The position numbers and the translations under genes were made by a program. A DNA stretch of 64,000 nt from Adineta ricciae (Eukaryota > Rotifera > Eurotatoria > Adinetida > Adinetidae). The notes under the pieces were generated by a model. The model made no database searches and was not told where the DNA came from. It saw only the letters and a list, made by a program, of their open reading frames with translations. Within the stretch, counting starts at the first letter, position 1; each line of letters starts with the position of its first letter. This document shows, piece after piece, positions 1-11,800 of this stretch. The stretch covers positions 357,501 to 421,500 of the forward strand of contig CAJNOJ010000032.1 in the NCBI GenBank assembly GCA_905250025.1, written 5' to 3'.

Positions 1-1289
1 ACATCAACAATTCGGCAACGAAGACAATCGCAAATATCAGCGTAAGTGATTCAGCGATTTTCCTTCAAGCGTAAAGATGAAAATATTTTAGGACATTGAA
101 TACAGATGAGAACTTATTAGCAATAAAAAAGACTCAACAAGATGCACTTCGTCACGAAATCTCTCAGATCGTTCTCTGGCGACAGCCGATTTCGACAGTA
201 TCCTATGCAGTACTCGAAATGATTTATTTAATTCATCACAATTTTCAACTTTTTATTTCTTATCGGAAAACCTTATCTCTTCTATGTTTGTTATTGTTGT
301 CCTCATTGTTTATTTACAAGAGCGATGGTGCACATCAATCGAGTATTCAAACGATCGAAAGATTAATTTTCTGGTCTCTTTACTGGCTTGGACTTGGTGT
401 CGCTTCGTCCATTGGATTAGGCACGGGTTTACACACATTTCTTCTTTATCTTGGTCCATTCATTGCCCGAGTTACTCTAGCTGCATATGAATGTGATTCA
501 GTGCAATTTCCTCGTCCACCATATCCGAACGAAATCTTATGTCCGTTAAACAATCTAACCAGATCAAATGATTTCCTAGAATCTGGATCGATCTCTTTCT
601 GGAAGATTCTCTGGAAAGTCAAACTAGAAGCATTCTTTTGGGGTTTAGGTACTGCACTAGGTGAATTACCACCCTATTTCATGGCGCGTACAGCGCGTTT
701 AGGTCAAGCAGGTGACAGAGATGATGAGGAATTACTTGAATTCGAACAATTATTATTAAATGCCAAACTACACAACGCCCGAGATTTGACCTTATTCGAA
801 CGATTACGTTATTCAGTTTACTGTCTTATCCAACGTATTGGTTTTTGGGGCATCCTACTCTGTGCAAGTATTCCCAATCCATTATTCGATTTAGCCGGCA
901 TCACTTGCGGTTATTTTCTCATTTCATTCTGGCGATTCTTCTTTGCCACGATTCTTGGCAAAGCAATTATTAAAATGAGCATCCAAACGGTGTTTATTAT
1001 ATTCTTATTTAGTGAACATCACGTCGAGCGAATCATACGTTGGATGAAACACATCCCGTACTATGGTCGATTGTTACAAACTCCATTTAAAGATTGGTTG
1101 TATGAACAGAAAGGTAAAATGCATCGAACAAATGATGACAGTACTTCGGGACATTTAGCAAAAGTATCGATATTGTCAAAATTGTTTAGTTTCTTTGTTG
1201 CGATGATGATTGTTTACTTTATAATCTCAATCATCAATTCGTTAGCACAACGCTATTACAAACGAAAGCGTATAGCCGATTGTAAATAG
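1..1289 (+). CDS. VMP1: Vacuole membrane protein 1 (5' end outside window)
   Basis: VMP1 is an ER multispanning protein of the DedA/VTT superfamily. From family knowledge it acts as a lipid scramblase in autophagosome formation and organelle contacts. The match runs almost the full length of the family: IVLWRQP near the start, GLGTGLHTFLLYLGP, VTLAAYEC, PPYPNEI, ELPPYFMARTARL, SIPNPLFDLAGITCG, GKAIIKM and the terminal SIINSLAQ are all visible. Several hydrophobic segments alternate with short loops. The main exon is 92-1289. It is preceded by an intron at 42-91 (GTAAGT...TTTTAG). Bases 1-41 are open in the matching phase, so the true start lies to the left or in that exon. No ATG fits just upstream of the main exon. 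An AATAAA follows near 1488. Identification is very secure; only the N-terminus is unknown. Confidence 0.96.
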
Positions 1290-2261
1290 TTGTATTTCCT
1301 GTTCGATGTGGAATGATCAAAGATAAATGTGGATAAATGAAAAGAGCATAACTGTGAATTGATGATTTTTTGCTTATGATTTCTTTTGTTCTCGAATTTG
1401 TATTCTTCTTTTCCTATGAATTTATTTACATTTTTTTTCTCGTGTTTTCTTCCTATACGTCTGATGTATCTAGGATAAGATTTGAAAAATAAACAAGATA
1501 AATCATCACTTTTTCGTACAGACAAACGATATCTTCGATAGAACAATTTCATTCAGTATCGATGCACCAATTTCTCAAAGACGAATGTCATTCTGCCATG
1601 TATCAAAATGAGAACTGAGACCTATCCGATCCTGACAGATAGAATGTCATACATAGCGTGACTGTTGTCGTATACGAAACTGATATATTTGCGTTCCAAC
1701 AGAACAGATGCGGGCGTTCATCGAGTTGGCAGGCACTTGAAGAAAAGAAAATTTGATTCACACGAGAGGTTTATTACGTTACAGAGTGCGAGCCTTACAT
1801 AGCGTATCGAATTCATACTACTGAGAGAATTTTGAGTAAAATTTCAGAATACTCTGTTATAGAAGGAAAATATCTCATCAAACTGAAGTCTTTGTCGTCT
1901 TTCCATCGCTCTTGGCAAAGGAAACTGCACTCGAGAAGTACGCCTATAAAGTTTGTTATAAATAATTAAACTCTTTTAGCTGCTCATCTTCAAGCTAAAC
2001 CCATCGGCGTTGGTTTTTTATGTCTAATTATTTCATGGCGTAAATCGTTCAATCTTGAAAGTGCAGAAGGGTAAAATAACACGTATTCTTAAGAAAATCT
2101 GCATGACAGTTGATGCAAAAACATAATAAGAGGATACATCGAAGTAAACTTTTATTGAAAATATAAGCACATCCACTGATTTAAAATCTTTGACACGATG
2201 ACCTACACAACAGTTCACTTTAGAATATCAGACGACAAAGAACAAAAACAAGTTCATGCCA
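1290..2261. other. Intergenic, VMP1 3' UTR plus ILP1 3' flank
   Basis: This stretch is AT-rich and holds the VMP1 3' untranslated region, with an AATAAA near 1488, and then the 3' flank of the converging insulin-like gene. I see no coding pattern on either strand. Confidence 0.6.
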
Positions 2262-2771
2262 TTATTGATGACAATATCTCGTTAATTCCGGGATACTACA
2301 GAAATTTTCACAACAAGAGTCAGTAATAACGACACGATTGCTTGAAAATGTTGTTGATCGAAATTTTGAACGAGGAGATAAAGAAGTTGATCGTTTGAAA
2401 TTCGCAAATGAATGCGAATACGATTGAACATCTTGATCTATCACCCGGCAAACAAGACTTAACATTAAAAGAAGATTTGGACCACAAGCATGATAAACTC
2501 GTTCTAACGAACAATTTTCAACTCGAAAGTTTTTCTTTCGAATCTTGATCACAGCATTTTCCGGTAACAGTTGATTATCATATTCAACAAAACATTGATT
2601 CGATCGAACACGTTGACGATAGGTGATTCCAACTGCTTTAATGTGATACACAGTGCCATCAATTTCACGGCGAAACATCGCATCGACTTGTTCTTCATCG
2701 GATTCTGTACTATTCGTTGGCATTGTCGCAACTACAGCTAATATAGACAGAAATATATAGATTTTCAACAT
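2262..2771 (-). CDS. Insulin-like peptide precursor 1
   Basis: A secreted insulin-superfamily precursor of 169 residues. The start chosen is the ATG at 2771, which opens a signal peptide (MLKIYIFLSILAVVA). The B-chain core is C96-G-P then eleven residues in all to C108, the canonical spacing. The A chain at the C-terminus has C153-C154-x3-C158-x8-C167, exactly the insulin pattern, and ends YCHQ. A dibasic KR at 126-127 lies in the connecting peptide. Unusual is a long stretch (about residues 20-90) before the B chain, with two extra cysteines, C60 and C87. That stretch is clearly shared with the neighbouring insulin-like gene: DG-x-x-Y-x-I-K-x-V-x-I-T-Y-x-Q-R, and V-E-x-C before the B chain. 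The coding region is intronless; a 5' UTR intron probably spans 2842-2792. The ligand role is inferred from the family. Confidence 0.88.
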   Translation of the reverse strand: MLKIYIFLSILAVVATMPTNSTESDEEQVDAMFRREIDGTVYHIKAVGITYRQRVRSNQCFVEYDNQLLPENAVIKIRKKNFRVENCSLERVYHACGPNLLLMLSLVCRVIDQDVQSYSHSFANFKRSTSLSPRSKFRSTTFSSNRVVITDSCCENFCSIPELTRYCHQ

Positions 2772-2791
2772 GTTGAATTGTTTTCCAGAAA

Positions 2792-2842
2792 CTAAACAAA
2801 AACGAGTAGAATGATAATACAAAAGCTAAGCTATCGTCTTAC
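2792..2842 (-). other. Probable 5' UTR intron of ILP1
   Basis: On the minus strand a GTAAGA donor and a TTTGTTTAG acceptor frame about 51 nt between the TATA-like box and the ATG at 2771, the usual intron size here. Confidence 0.5.
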
Positions 2843-2889
2843 TTTTTCTAGTTTGGATATTTGAATATGTTGATTGTAAATAGTTGGCG

Positions 2890-2899
2890 TATTTATATA
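2890..2899 (-). promoter_or_regulatory. TATA-like box of ILP1
   Basis: The minus strand reads ATATATAAAT, about 120 nt upstream of the ILP1 start codon, with a putative 5' UTR intron in between. This suits a core promoter. It is only a motif call. Confidence 0.4.
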
Positions 2900-3117
2900 T
2901 TCACGCTCGAAGGAAGAATGATAAAAGAAAAGGAAAAGAAAAGGTAGAAGTAACACATGTGGAATGTCTTATCCTAGTTCTTTATTCAACATTTTGCTCC
3001 TATTTTTGCAATGATCACGACGTCAACTTGAATTATGCTTTTACCAACGAGCAGATGAAACATAAGGAACCAACGTTATGATTTTACGAGAAAATATCAA
3101 ACTCACGATATGCTTCT

Positions 3118-3360
3118 TCAAGTAATGATTTTCACCAAGACCTGACGCGTATGTCTTTCAATACGCCGAGTTCGTGATATGCAAACAATATTTCCAAGAT
3201 GATAGTACATTTTCGTGACGATTGAGCCTTGTTTAAAGTTGGAGTACTGAAGGTTAAAGTACACAGATAAATTCTTCGCGCGTGAACAAGCACATGATGC
3301 AGCTGCTAGTGGCGAACCCGAACATGAGTTGTTGGTGTTATTACAAATTATCCGAGTCAT
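3118..3360 (-). pseudogene. Possible third insulin-like gene fragment
   Basis: An 80-codon open stretch lies between the two insulin-like genes on the same strand. Part of it aligns by eye with their pre-B module. A G-x-I/V-V pattern is followed after 15 residues by a cysteine and an R-x-R run (KQGSIVTK ... NIVCISRTRR), with the same spacing as EGQVVKLK ... VEECRLNR in ILP2. It has no signal peptide, no B-chain CG core and no A-chain CC, and I found none nearby on this strand. It may be a decayed paralogue, an exon of a poorly seen gene, or chance. Confidence 0.25.
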
Positions 3361-3866
3361 TTGTTCTCTAGCTGTTTTCGAACGAACACATCGTCAAGTG
3401 TCGACAAACAATCTCACGAGACTTCGAAGTAGCTATAATCCGACACTTGTTTCATAGTAATTACATTAATAAATAAGATATATTTTGTTCATATTAACGA
3501 GTTAGTCACATGAGCCTATAGATACAATCATCAGAAAACTATTACAATGATTAACTTGAGTAAGTTTCTAATCAAATAGAGAGCAGAGGGAGTATGCAAA
3601 TAAACTTCTCCTTGACTTACTTCTCGACTCATACATACAACCATTGAATGTATGCAACAATGAGTTTCGATTTTTGTCACAAATTGTACGAGATAAGCAG
3701 ATTTGCTTCCTAGTTGTTTTCCTGCAGAATGTATGACAACGTGTCATGATGATTACAACTTAGGTGGAATACTGTTTTATGTCTGATGAGAAGATTAGAG
3801 TAGAATTACAATTTATGTCAATGGTAACAAAAGCGTCATGTTGAACAAGCACAACATCTAAAATAT
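3361..3866. other. Intergenic
   Basis: AT-rich spacer between the possible insulin-like fragment and the ILP2 3' end. Nothing recognised. Confidence 0.5.
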
Positions 3867-3872
3867 TTTATT
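3867..3872 (-). terminator. Poly(A) signal of ILP2
   Basis: AATAAA on the minus strand, about 100 nt after the ILP2 stop codon. Confidence 0.5.
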
Positions 3873-3967
3873 GGGGTGTTTTTTTTTCTATTTTCTTTTT
3901 TGACAAAATCAAGCACAAAAATTGAATAGTTCTTCTTTTGAGTGTTGAATATGTCTTTGTATGACCA

Positions 3968-4462
3968 TTACGACGAACAGTACTGAAAGAATTCAGCGAT
4001 TGTACAAGCAGTTTCACAGCATTCCGACGAGCCCGAGCTTTGAAGAAAGTTGATTGGCTCATAATTTGTCACTTGTCGTTGATGAAGAGTTTGTTTTGCG
4101 GTTGCACAAACTAAGTTTTGAAGTTGAAAAAACAATCTCGAACCGCAGGGTGCCCGATAAGCTCGATTTAATCGACATTCTTCCACTTTAAAAAATTTAC
4201 TCTTCAATTTAACAACTTGTCCTTCAACTAAATGTTTTGGTCGATCTTGAAGTTCGACACTGCATTGATCTAGTTCAAACAAAACACATCTCGAGCGACT
4301 TCTTCTACTACAAATGTACCTACTATGATCAGAAATGCGTTGGTTGTATGTGATGTTTACACTTTTAATCAGATATTGCATTCCATCGGTGTGTGTCGGA
4401 TTGATAGCTAATGATCCAACTAGAGATGTGCAACACGCGAATATAAGAAGGAAACTAAACAT
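3968..4462 (-). CDS. Insulin-like peptide precursor 2
   Basis: A secreted insulin-superfamily precursor of 164 residues, a diverged paralogue of the gene 1.2 kb downstream on the same strand. It opens with a signal peptide (MFSFLLIFACCTSLVG). The A-chain pattern at the C-terminus is canonical: C148-C149-x3-C153-x8-C162. The B-chain core is C96-G-S...C109, with twelve residues between the cysteines instead of eleven. The pre-B module carries C51, C59, C67 and C86 and shares the Y-x-I-K-S-V-x-I-T-Y-x-Q-R and F-x-V-E-x-C motifs with ILP1. The peptide between C109 and C148 is short and has no dibasic site, so the product may stay single-chain like an IGF, or be cut differently. No intron interrupts the coding region. 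Function is inferred. Confidence 0.82.
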   Translation of the reverse strand: MFSFLLIFACCTSLVGSLAINPTHTDGMQYLIKSVNITYNQRISDHSRYICSRRSRSRCVLFELDQCSVELQDRPKHLVEGQVVKLKSKFFKVEECRLNRAYRAPCGSRLFFQLQNLVCATAKQTLHQRQVTNYEPINFLQSSGSSECCETACTIAEFFQYCSS

Positions 4463-4504
4463 TTTGTTTGATTTCGTTCTTGTTAATAATAGAAATGACG
4501 AGAA

Positions 4505-4515
4505 TTATATATAAT
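4505..4515 (-). promoter_or_regulatory. TATA-like box of ILP2
   Basis: The minus strand carries TATATAAT about 45 nt upstream of the ILP2 ATG, consistent with a short 5' UTR. Confidence 0.4.
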
Positions 4516-7500
4516 AATAGTAAGAAATGAATATCGGAAGAAAAAAGAACGTCGACATTCTTAGAGAAGGAAAAAAGTGCTCGAGAGATACCGCATGAAC
4601 AACATTTGGAGATGATTGAATAACACAAGAAAGAGGAAAAAAAAAGAAATAATTAGTTCTAATTGCATGTAGAAGTGAGGATGACAGAAAATCTTTGTTC
4701 CTGGCTTCACAACGAACATTTATTAGTCTAAACGATGTCATATATAAATGACACGTCGAGAAAATCTTTTTTTCGCATTACGTTTAATAAGAATCTCCTA
4801 CATCAATCTTCGGAACCATTGCTCTAGACGGTGGGCGTTTGAATATGCTTCCTTCATTTCATGATAGTTTTCCGTCCTATGGCTTTATCTTACACTTGAT
4901 TACTCAGCTTACATCAACTGAAATGTTGGATGTCGAATTGATCTATAAAGCATCCTTTGATCAGATAAATCTCGTGTCGCTCCGATGACGCCAACTATAA
5001 TTATGAAACCCGGATGAATCGAAAACTAATCAGATTACAAATATATGTATATCGAGTGGAAAGGTCCTGTTTTTTTTTCTAGGAATTTCCTGACACTGAC
5101 GTATAAGCAGGGTAGTCAATGAACTCGATTAATTTGTACACAATGAAAACGGAATGTAATCTTTCATTTGCCAGATTCAATGCAAGTAATTACTCTTTTA
5201 TTCATTATTTTCTAGCTGAAATCATTTACTCTTTGTTACGATCGATGAATGATATTTCTGCTCAATGCACACAAGAGTTTATCAAGTGACAAAAATATGC
5301 TCATACTATTATTATATATTTAATTATGTACTAAACTTGATATTTCACGTTTGTTTCCACGCAACGTGCTCAAATGAAATGAGTTCCTTTCACGTTTTTC
5401 TCGTGATACGAGCTCGAAAGATGTTCCGAGTACGCATTGTTAAGTATTTGTTGTTTACAATGACAAGTAAATACTCGATCAGTTTAAAGTCCATCATCAT
5501 TGACGTATGTTCGAAAATAATTGTAATAATAACAAGAGTTGAAAAGTAATAATATGACTGGAAAGGAAATGAAGTGTTTTCTAGCAAACTCAATTATTTA
5601 TCATTCATTCTTCATTACCACGCATGCACTTAGAAGACTTTTAGCCATACTTGTGCTTCGTTTCTATTATAATTTGACAGTTATTATTAAAAAAAATTCA
5701 AATTCATTCTCTCGAATCGTCGTTCCTCGAGTGTGAATTTTTTTATTCACCACGAATTTACCACGTTCCGCAAAAGTTATCAGAAATAATTTTAAACTTC
5801 ATTAGTTCACATGAACTGTACTTTTGAAAGAAAGAGATAAAAGAACAAAAAAAGCATTTTTGCAAGTAAATGTCGCTAATGATATGTATAAACACATCAT
5901 CGAAGTTGCTAACGTTTCCCTATCGACCATAATATATCATTTAATTTGAGAGCAGTGATCAGGGGCAGTCCTTCTGGAATGAACATGCGCAATGCACATG
6001 TATGTTTTGTTAAATAGATTTCTAGACGATGTAATTTGACTAAAATGTTGCATTTGATCGTAATGCAAACGAGAGCAGATGGAGACAAAAGTACCTGAAA
6101 CTCCCCGGTGATCATTTTTCTTCGAGAAATAGTTCTACCAAGCACAAGATCAATCAATATTTATCGAAGACATTTCGTATAAGTAATAACTCAAATTTTC
6201 GTATGTTATTACAATCGAAGCCATGTTTTCGATCTAAGTGAGCTGCAGAAATGTCAAACAACCATTGAATATTGCACTTCCGATCAATTTCGGTGACAAT
6301 ACCAAACGAAAAGCCCAATCACTCGCTCATTCTGCGTACTTTTTAGATGTTGATCTAACTAAGTTCTTATTTGCTGAATACTTTCGACAAACGCGAGATT
6401 GTGTGTCGAAATCCAATCAAAATCCTGTGAAAGACGCAGGTTTCTGTTAATTTATCGATCTAATGTATATATTCGCATGTATATGCACATCTACTTGACT
6501 CAGTATGCGTAACCTAGATGAAACTCATTCATCCGGAGGATTGTCGATTAATATAGTAGAAAAAAAAAGAGCCGACGCGAAAGAAAAAGTAAAAATATAT
6601 TTCGAAAATAACTTCATATACTTATAACGCCGTTCTACACGGATAAATTCTTCGTTTTTTTTTTGTTCGCTAATATCACCCATCATCCCGACTTCTTTAA
6701 TACAACATTTTGCAATCGCCGATGAGTAAGAGGTGAGGAGAAAAAGAAGAAAAAAAAAAGAATACGAGGACCAACATTGTATAAAAACTTACTTATGTGC
6801 ATATGGATTTAATCCGTATACAATTCGATCGAGCATAAAACTTTCCTTTCATTTCTTTACCTCTTCACTTTGAAATCTTGAAATTGAAGCCGATTCCGAA
6901 GAATGTGATTACAATTCTTCTCAGTCAATCATCCATACAGCGACTTTTGTATTCATTTTCTCTCTCGTCGTTTTGCTCTTGTATTTATGTGCATATATTG
7001 TAACGTTAGTATTCGTATCCTTTAGATGAGATAGAATCAATCAAATCTATCATCATGCGAAATCATTGTGGACTTTCATTTATCTCTCCGCGCCGAGAAC
7101 TTTGATTTTCTTTGATTAAAACAGATCAACATACGAATTTCGTCTCGTATTTCGCCTTTTCTTCATTCTCAAACCATTTATATTTCGATCCCTTTGCTTC
7201 TAGTACCACTAAATCTCCTCGATGTATAATATGCGTTCGCCATTTTTCAATGCATTACATCTGCATATATTCTCGTTGTAGAAAAAAAATCTATTCATTC
7301 TTCTTTGTCTAGATTGACTGACACAAATATCGCTACTAGTTTTGCATTTAAAACAAAACGAAAAGTCTATAAGCCTTTCTCTTTCGTTTTCAAAATTATC
7401 AAAGAGAACGAGCCCGATATGAAATCGACTCTTAACATGTTAAAACTCTCATTAATTTTTGTACATATAAATTGATCTATATTTCGATATATGTGTGCGT

Positions 7501-8082
7501 ACAGGTAAGAATCCAACACATTAAAAATGTATGTAAATGTAAGAAATCGATTTTTCTTCACTGATCATGTCTGTCTATGTAATAGATGGTAAAAGCGACT
7601 GCATTTTCTTCTATCACACCTTTTTTTCTTCTTTCTTGAAATTGCTTACATATGACGTGCGAAAAGAAGATGATAATTGGAAGATCACGAAGAGAAGTAA
7701 ACGATGCTATGTGCATGTACATACGTCTTTGGCCTTCGATCTTCTCTTCTCTTCTTTTTTGGCGAAAAAAAAACTGCGTGCATACAAGCGCATCATATGT
7801 GCAATAGTCGCGCGCATCTTTTCTTCTTCTTCTTCTTCTTCCCTGTTCTCTGCCTGACATGTTCTATAATCACACCAATATAAAATGCATGTGTGTATCG
7901 AAAGAATACGTAAATTAAAAGGAAAGGGAGGGGGAGAGAACGAAAAGACAAAGAAATTGAGTGTTGAATATGTATAATGAAGACGAAGAGAAGAATGTTG
8001 CGCTTACATCCGTTCTCTCCCCTTTTTTTGTTATGGGATACGAGAAAAAAAAACGAAGATGTAAAAAGATTTCTTTTTCATT

Positions 8083-8116
<34 letters not shown>

Positions 8117-8810
8117 CTTATCTATACGTGCTTAGTATTATCTTCGAAGTATACATTCATCTATTCATCCCATTTATCATCCATCTGAGGAAATTGCCGA
8201 TCGATCGTTGTTTTAATTTCAGATTTTAGTGATTTGCAATTGTCTTCCGTTTCGACTTGCCAAGTCTGATGATTTCGTAGTACAATCATTACCAGTGATC
8301 AGGTAGGAAAAGAAGAAAGTCGAATATCACCTTAAGATACTGATCATCAACATTTTTTCGTGTCATATTTCTTAATGTTGACTACGGTTACGGTCTATCG
8401 TGTATGGATCGATCGTACATAGAAAACTTCGCATTCGATCAAGATGATTTATCTCCCTTCTTCGTTTTTCTCATTTCTCTAAGCTTTTTTCACGCAAGCT
8501 CTCTCACCTATGTACTACACCTGTAATCAAGTTAGAAGAACGAAGATGAGAGAACGACGATGATATGTTGTTATTTGTTGTTGTTATTTTTGTTCGAAAG
8601 GAAAAAACGGTGAAAAGAAATCGTATAAAATATCTCTAGCGAATAGATCGCAAAAGAAATATACATCTATAAAATGATGATCAATCAAAAGTGACATGTG
8701 CATATACATATAAATATGTAAAATATTCGAGACGACTAACTATCGATACATATTCGATTTTTCTTCTCTCTTCACTGTAACGCTCTTCCTCTTTGTTTTA
8801 AGCACCGGTG
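4516..8810. other. Long stretch without a recognised gene
   Basis: About 4.3 kb of AT-rich sequence with many homopolymer runs. Open stretches at 5909-6157 (minus) and 6238-6450 (plus) match nothing I know and lack good starts or splice partners. The right end is the upstream region of the zinc-finger gene and may hold its promoter and 5' UTR exons. A CT microsatellite lies at 8086-8114 and a TTC run near 7818-7842. Confidence 0.5.
8086..8114. repeat. (CT)n microsatellite
   Basis: An almost perfect CT dinucleotide run of about 28 bases upstream of the zinc-finger gene. Confidence 0.8.
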
Positions 8811-11800
8811 ATGACTGACGATGCATCCACAGCTTATATTTGCATCTATTGTCCGTTCAATTCAAGTAATCTTCAAGCACTTGAACAGCATTTAACAAGT
8901 ATTAGCTGAACTAAATGTTACCTTGATATACTATTTATATATTCAGGTGTACATGGACACGGATGTCAAGATACAGCGCAAGCCCAATCACCAACGAATA
9001 TGATTACCAAAACTAATAAACGTGAAGCGCCTGATGATGAACAGGTTATATTCAAACCTTGATTTTGCTTATTACTTCACTCTTTGTCTCTTTCTAATCT
9101 TATTTAGTCTCAATCATCCTTCGATGGAACTGAACAATGGACAGGTAAGGCGCACAACATAGCTTTTTCTTCTCCTTACTCTTTAAAATCGCGTTGTAGA
9201 GCATTCATCGGCTGCTAAACGGATTAAACGAGCATCTTCCCCAATACCAGCTGATGTCTATGGTAATACTAGTGATGATAATTCAGAATTTGATGACGAT
9301 GAAAGAGATTCGCCATTGAATTCATCGGCAACGCCATCAAATGCTTTACTAACATGTCCCGTATGCAACTCGACTTATCAACGTCTAGGTCATCTTGTAC
9401 GGCATGCGAAACGAAGACATCGCATTGATTTATCACATTACGACCAAGCACAAGCATTCGAGACCGCCCCCACGATAGATTTTGACAGAAGTGGCTCTGA
9501 AGAACAACAAAGTAGAGAACAAAGACTAGTTTTTCGATTTCAGAAGGAATGCATTGATGATTTTAACTTTTAGCGGAAAATTTACCATCATTATCGTCGA
9601 CAGCGGAAACCAATTCCGATCCAACCGCAACAACAACAACAACAACAACCGACTGTCCATATTGTGATTTTAAAACGACCGATATCGAACAATTCAAAGC
9701 GCATATCATCGCTCACATCCGTGATAAAAATTACCGTTGTTTATTATGTAATCGATTATATAAATACCGAGGTGAGGGTGATCTACTTACTAAATAAGTC
9801 GCATGTTTCGTATTTATGTTACTTTACTCTTCCAGGTGATTGTTCATTTCACATTCGTCGTAAACACCATCGATACAATGTTAATTCTAATGATTACATT
9901 CAGCGTTTTCTATTTGATACAAATGACGGCGACGAGTCCATGTCGACTCAAGTTGGTGGACATGGATCGTCTGGTAATGGTTCATCGAATAGTATAAATG
10001 CTATACGCGAAGCAGATGAACCTGTACGCTACTTCGGCTGTCCATATTGTGATTATACATCGAATTATGGCGGAGATGTTCGGTAAGGAGATAACTTCAG
10101 TGAAGAATGTTCGAATGATGTTCATCGTTTAGGAAACATCAAGCACGCAAACATCCCAACGCGGAATCGAAAGTGGTTAAGATTATTCGTCAAGATTCGG
10201 AACAGCAAAATCAGAATGGTTCAGATGAAGATGATGAAGGCGATAGCGTCAATTCTCCGATAAATATCCAGCAAAAGACCAAAGCCGCGAGGAAATTGGA
10301 CAAAAGTTTCATTCAACCACAGCCATCATCACTTTCCGTCCTACCAAATTTCGCTCCTGTTCGAGTCTTCCAATGTAGTTCATGTCACCAGCAAGGAACA
10401 TACAAATGGGTTGTCGAACGACACATTCGTGCCAAACATCCGGATCAAGCTAATGTGCATGTCATCGAATTACCAGCTGAATTATCTGTTCGCTTGCAGA
10501 AAATCTCGCCGCCATTGAAACGCTTTCGATGTTCTCTATGCCCGTTGCAATCTAAACATAACTGGGTAGTTATTCGAGTATGTAACACAACAGATCCAAC
10601 AAAATCAAATTCGAGTTTGTATCTTATAGCATATCAAACATTTCCATACATTACAAACGGCGACTGTTGTCGACATTCAACCAGATGGCAAACCCATTCA
10701 GGATGAATCAACAGGTAAACAGAACATAATTTCTCCTCTTGAAAAGAAATATCTTTTTTCGCAGGCGATTTTCCAACTAAAGTATACAATCAAGATTCGG
10801 AGTCGTCCTCAACGACTAGTTCGTGCAATGAAAACGGCATTGATCTTGATGAGGACGACAACCCTTCATCATTTTCATCGGCCAATGCCACTGAATCTGC
10901 GGCATCTGTATACAAATGTTCGTTATGCGACTTTCAATCGAATATTTCATGGAATATTCAAAAGCATCTCAATGAAATGCATGCTGGACAATCGAATGGA
11001 TATATGATAACACAATGTCGACAAGTGAAATTATCATCCAATGATAATAATCCAGCGAAAGTAAATTCGATGAAGAAGCTCAAGCATAAAAATGGTTTTC
11101 ATGGTTCATTGTCACCGTCAAGTGTGATCGCTAAAGCAAAATTTCCGCCGGCGTTCGAAGAAGCTATACTCTCATTGCAAGGTTCGAAATTAAATCCCAA
11201 TCTTTACGCTGTTCAACCGAAATTCGGAATTAAACGTCTAAAATGTCGACATTGCTTCTATCGATCGAATTGGAAAACCGATATGATTCGGCACGTTCGC
11301 ATTCGACATAGTTTAACTGAGCCTGATCACAACAAAGGTAAGCGCACTTTTCGTAATCGATTAACTTTCGATAAACTCGAGATAGGAAGGATTTCTGAAG
11401 GTTCATTTCGATGATCACCTTCGAAGATAGTTCTATTTTCTTGACATACTCATGTGTATCGATTAGTAATGCTTACCGCGTGTACCTATGCTGAACTTGT
11501 CAATTCCGATTTAGATATGATTATGATGACAGAACAAGAAGCTCGATCAACCATCGAACTGTATGAAAATACGTTCGGCAAAGAACTTCGCCGACGCACA
11601 TTTCGCACGTGGAATGATTGGGCGAAAGCGGAACAAGAATTCACACCGAAAGATGGTTCATTACAATATGTAAATCAAGCGAAGTCTTATGAGATTAAAA
11701 ATGTTCGTTTGCTTTAGACTGATATCAAAGGTGGTCAATCGTCTAGTGATCCAACGAAAACACTTCCGAAGAAATCCAATGAACAAAAACACGACGGTAT

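Noticed and set aside
5909-6157. Minus-strand open stretch of about 82 codons
   Set aside because: No recognisable motif, no good start context and no splice partners. Treated as chance.
6238-6450. Plus-strand open stretch of about 70 codons
   Set aside because: It lacks an ATG start and any known motif. It could be an exon, but no partner exon was found.
4516-8810. Mobile element or retroelement filling the long gene-free stretch
   Set aside because: No reverse transcriptase, transposase, terminal repeats or target-site duplications could be seen.
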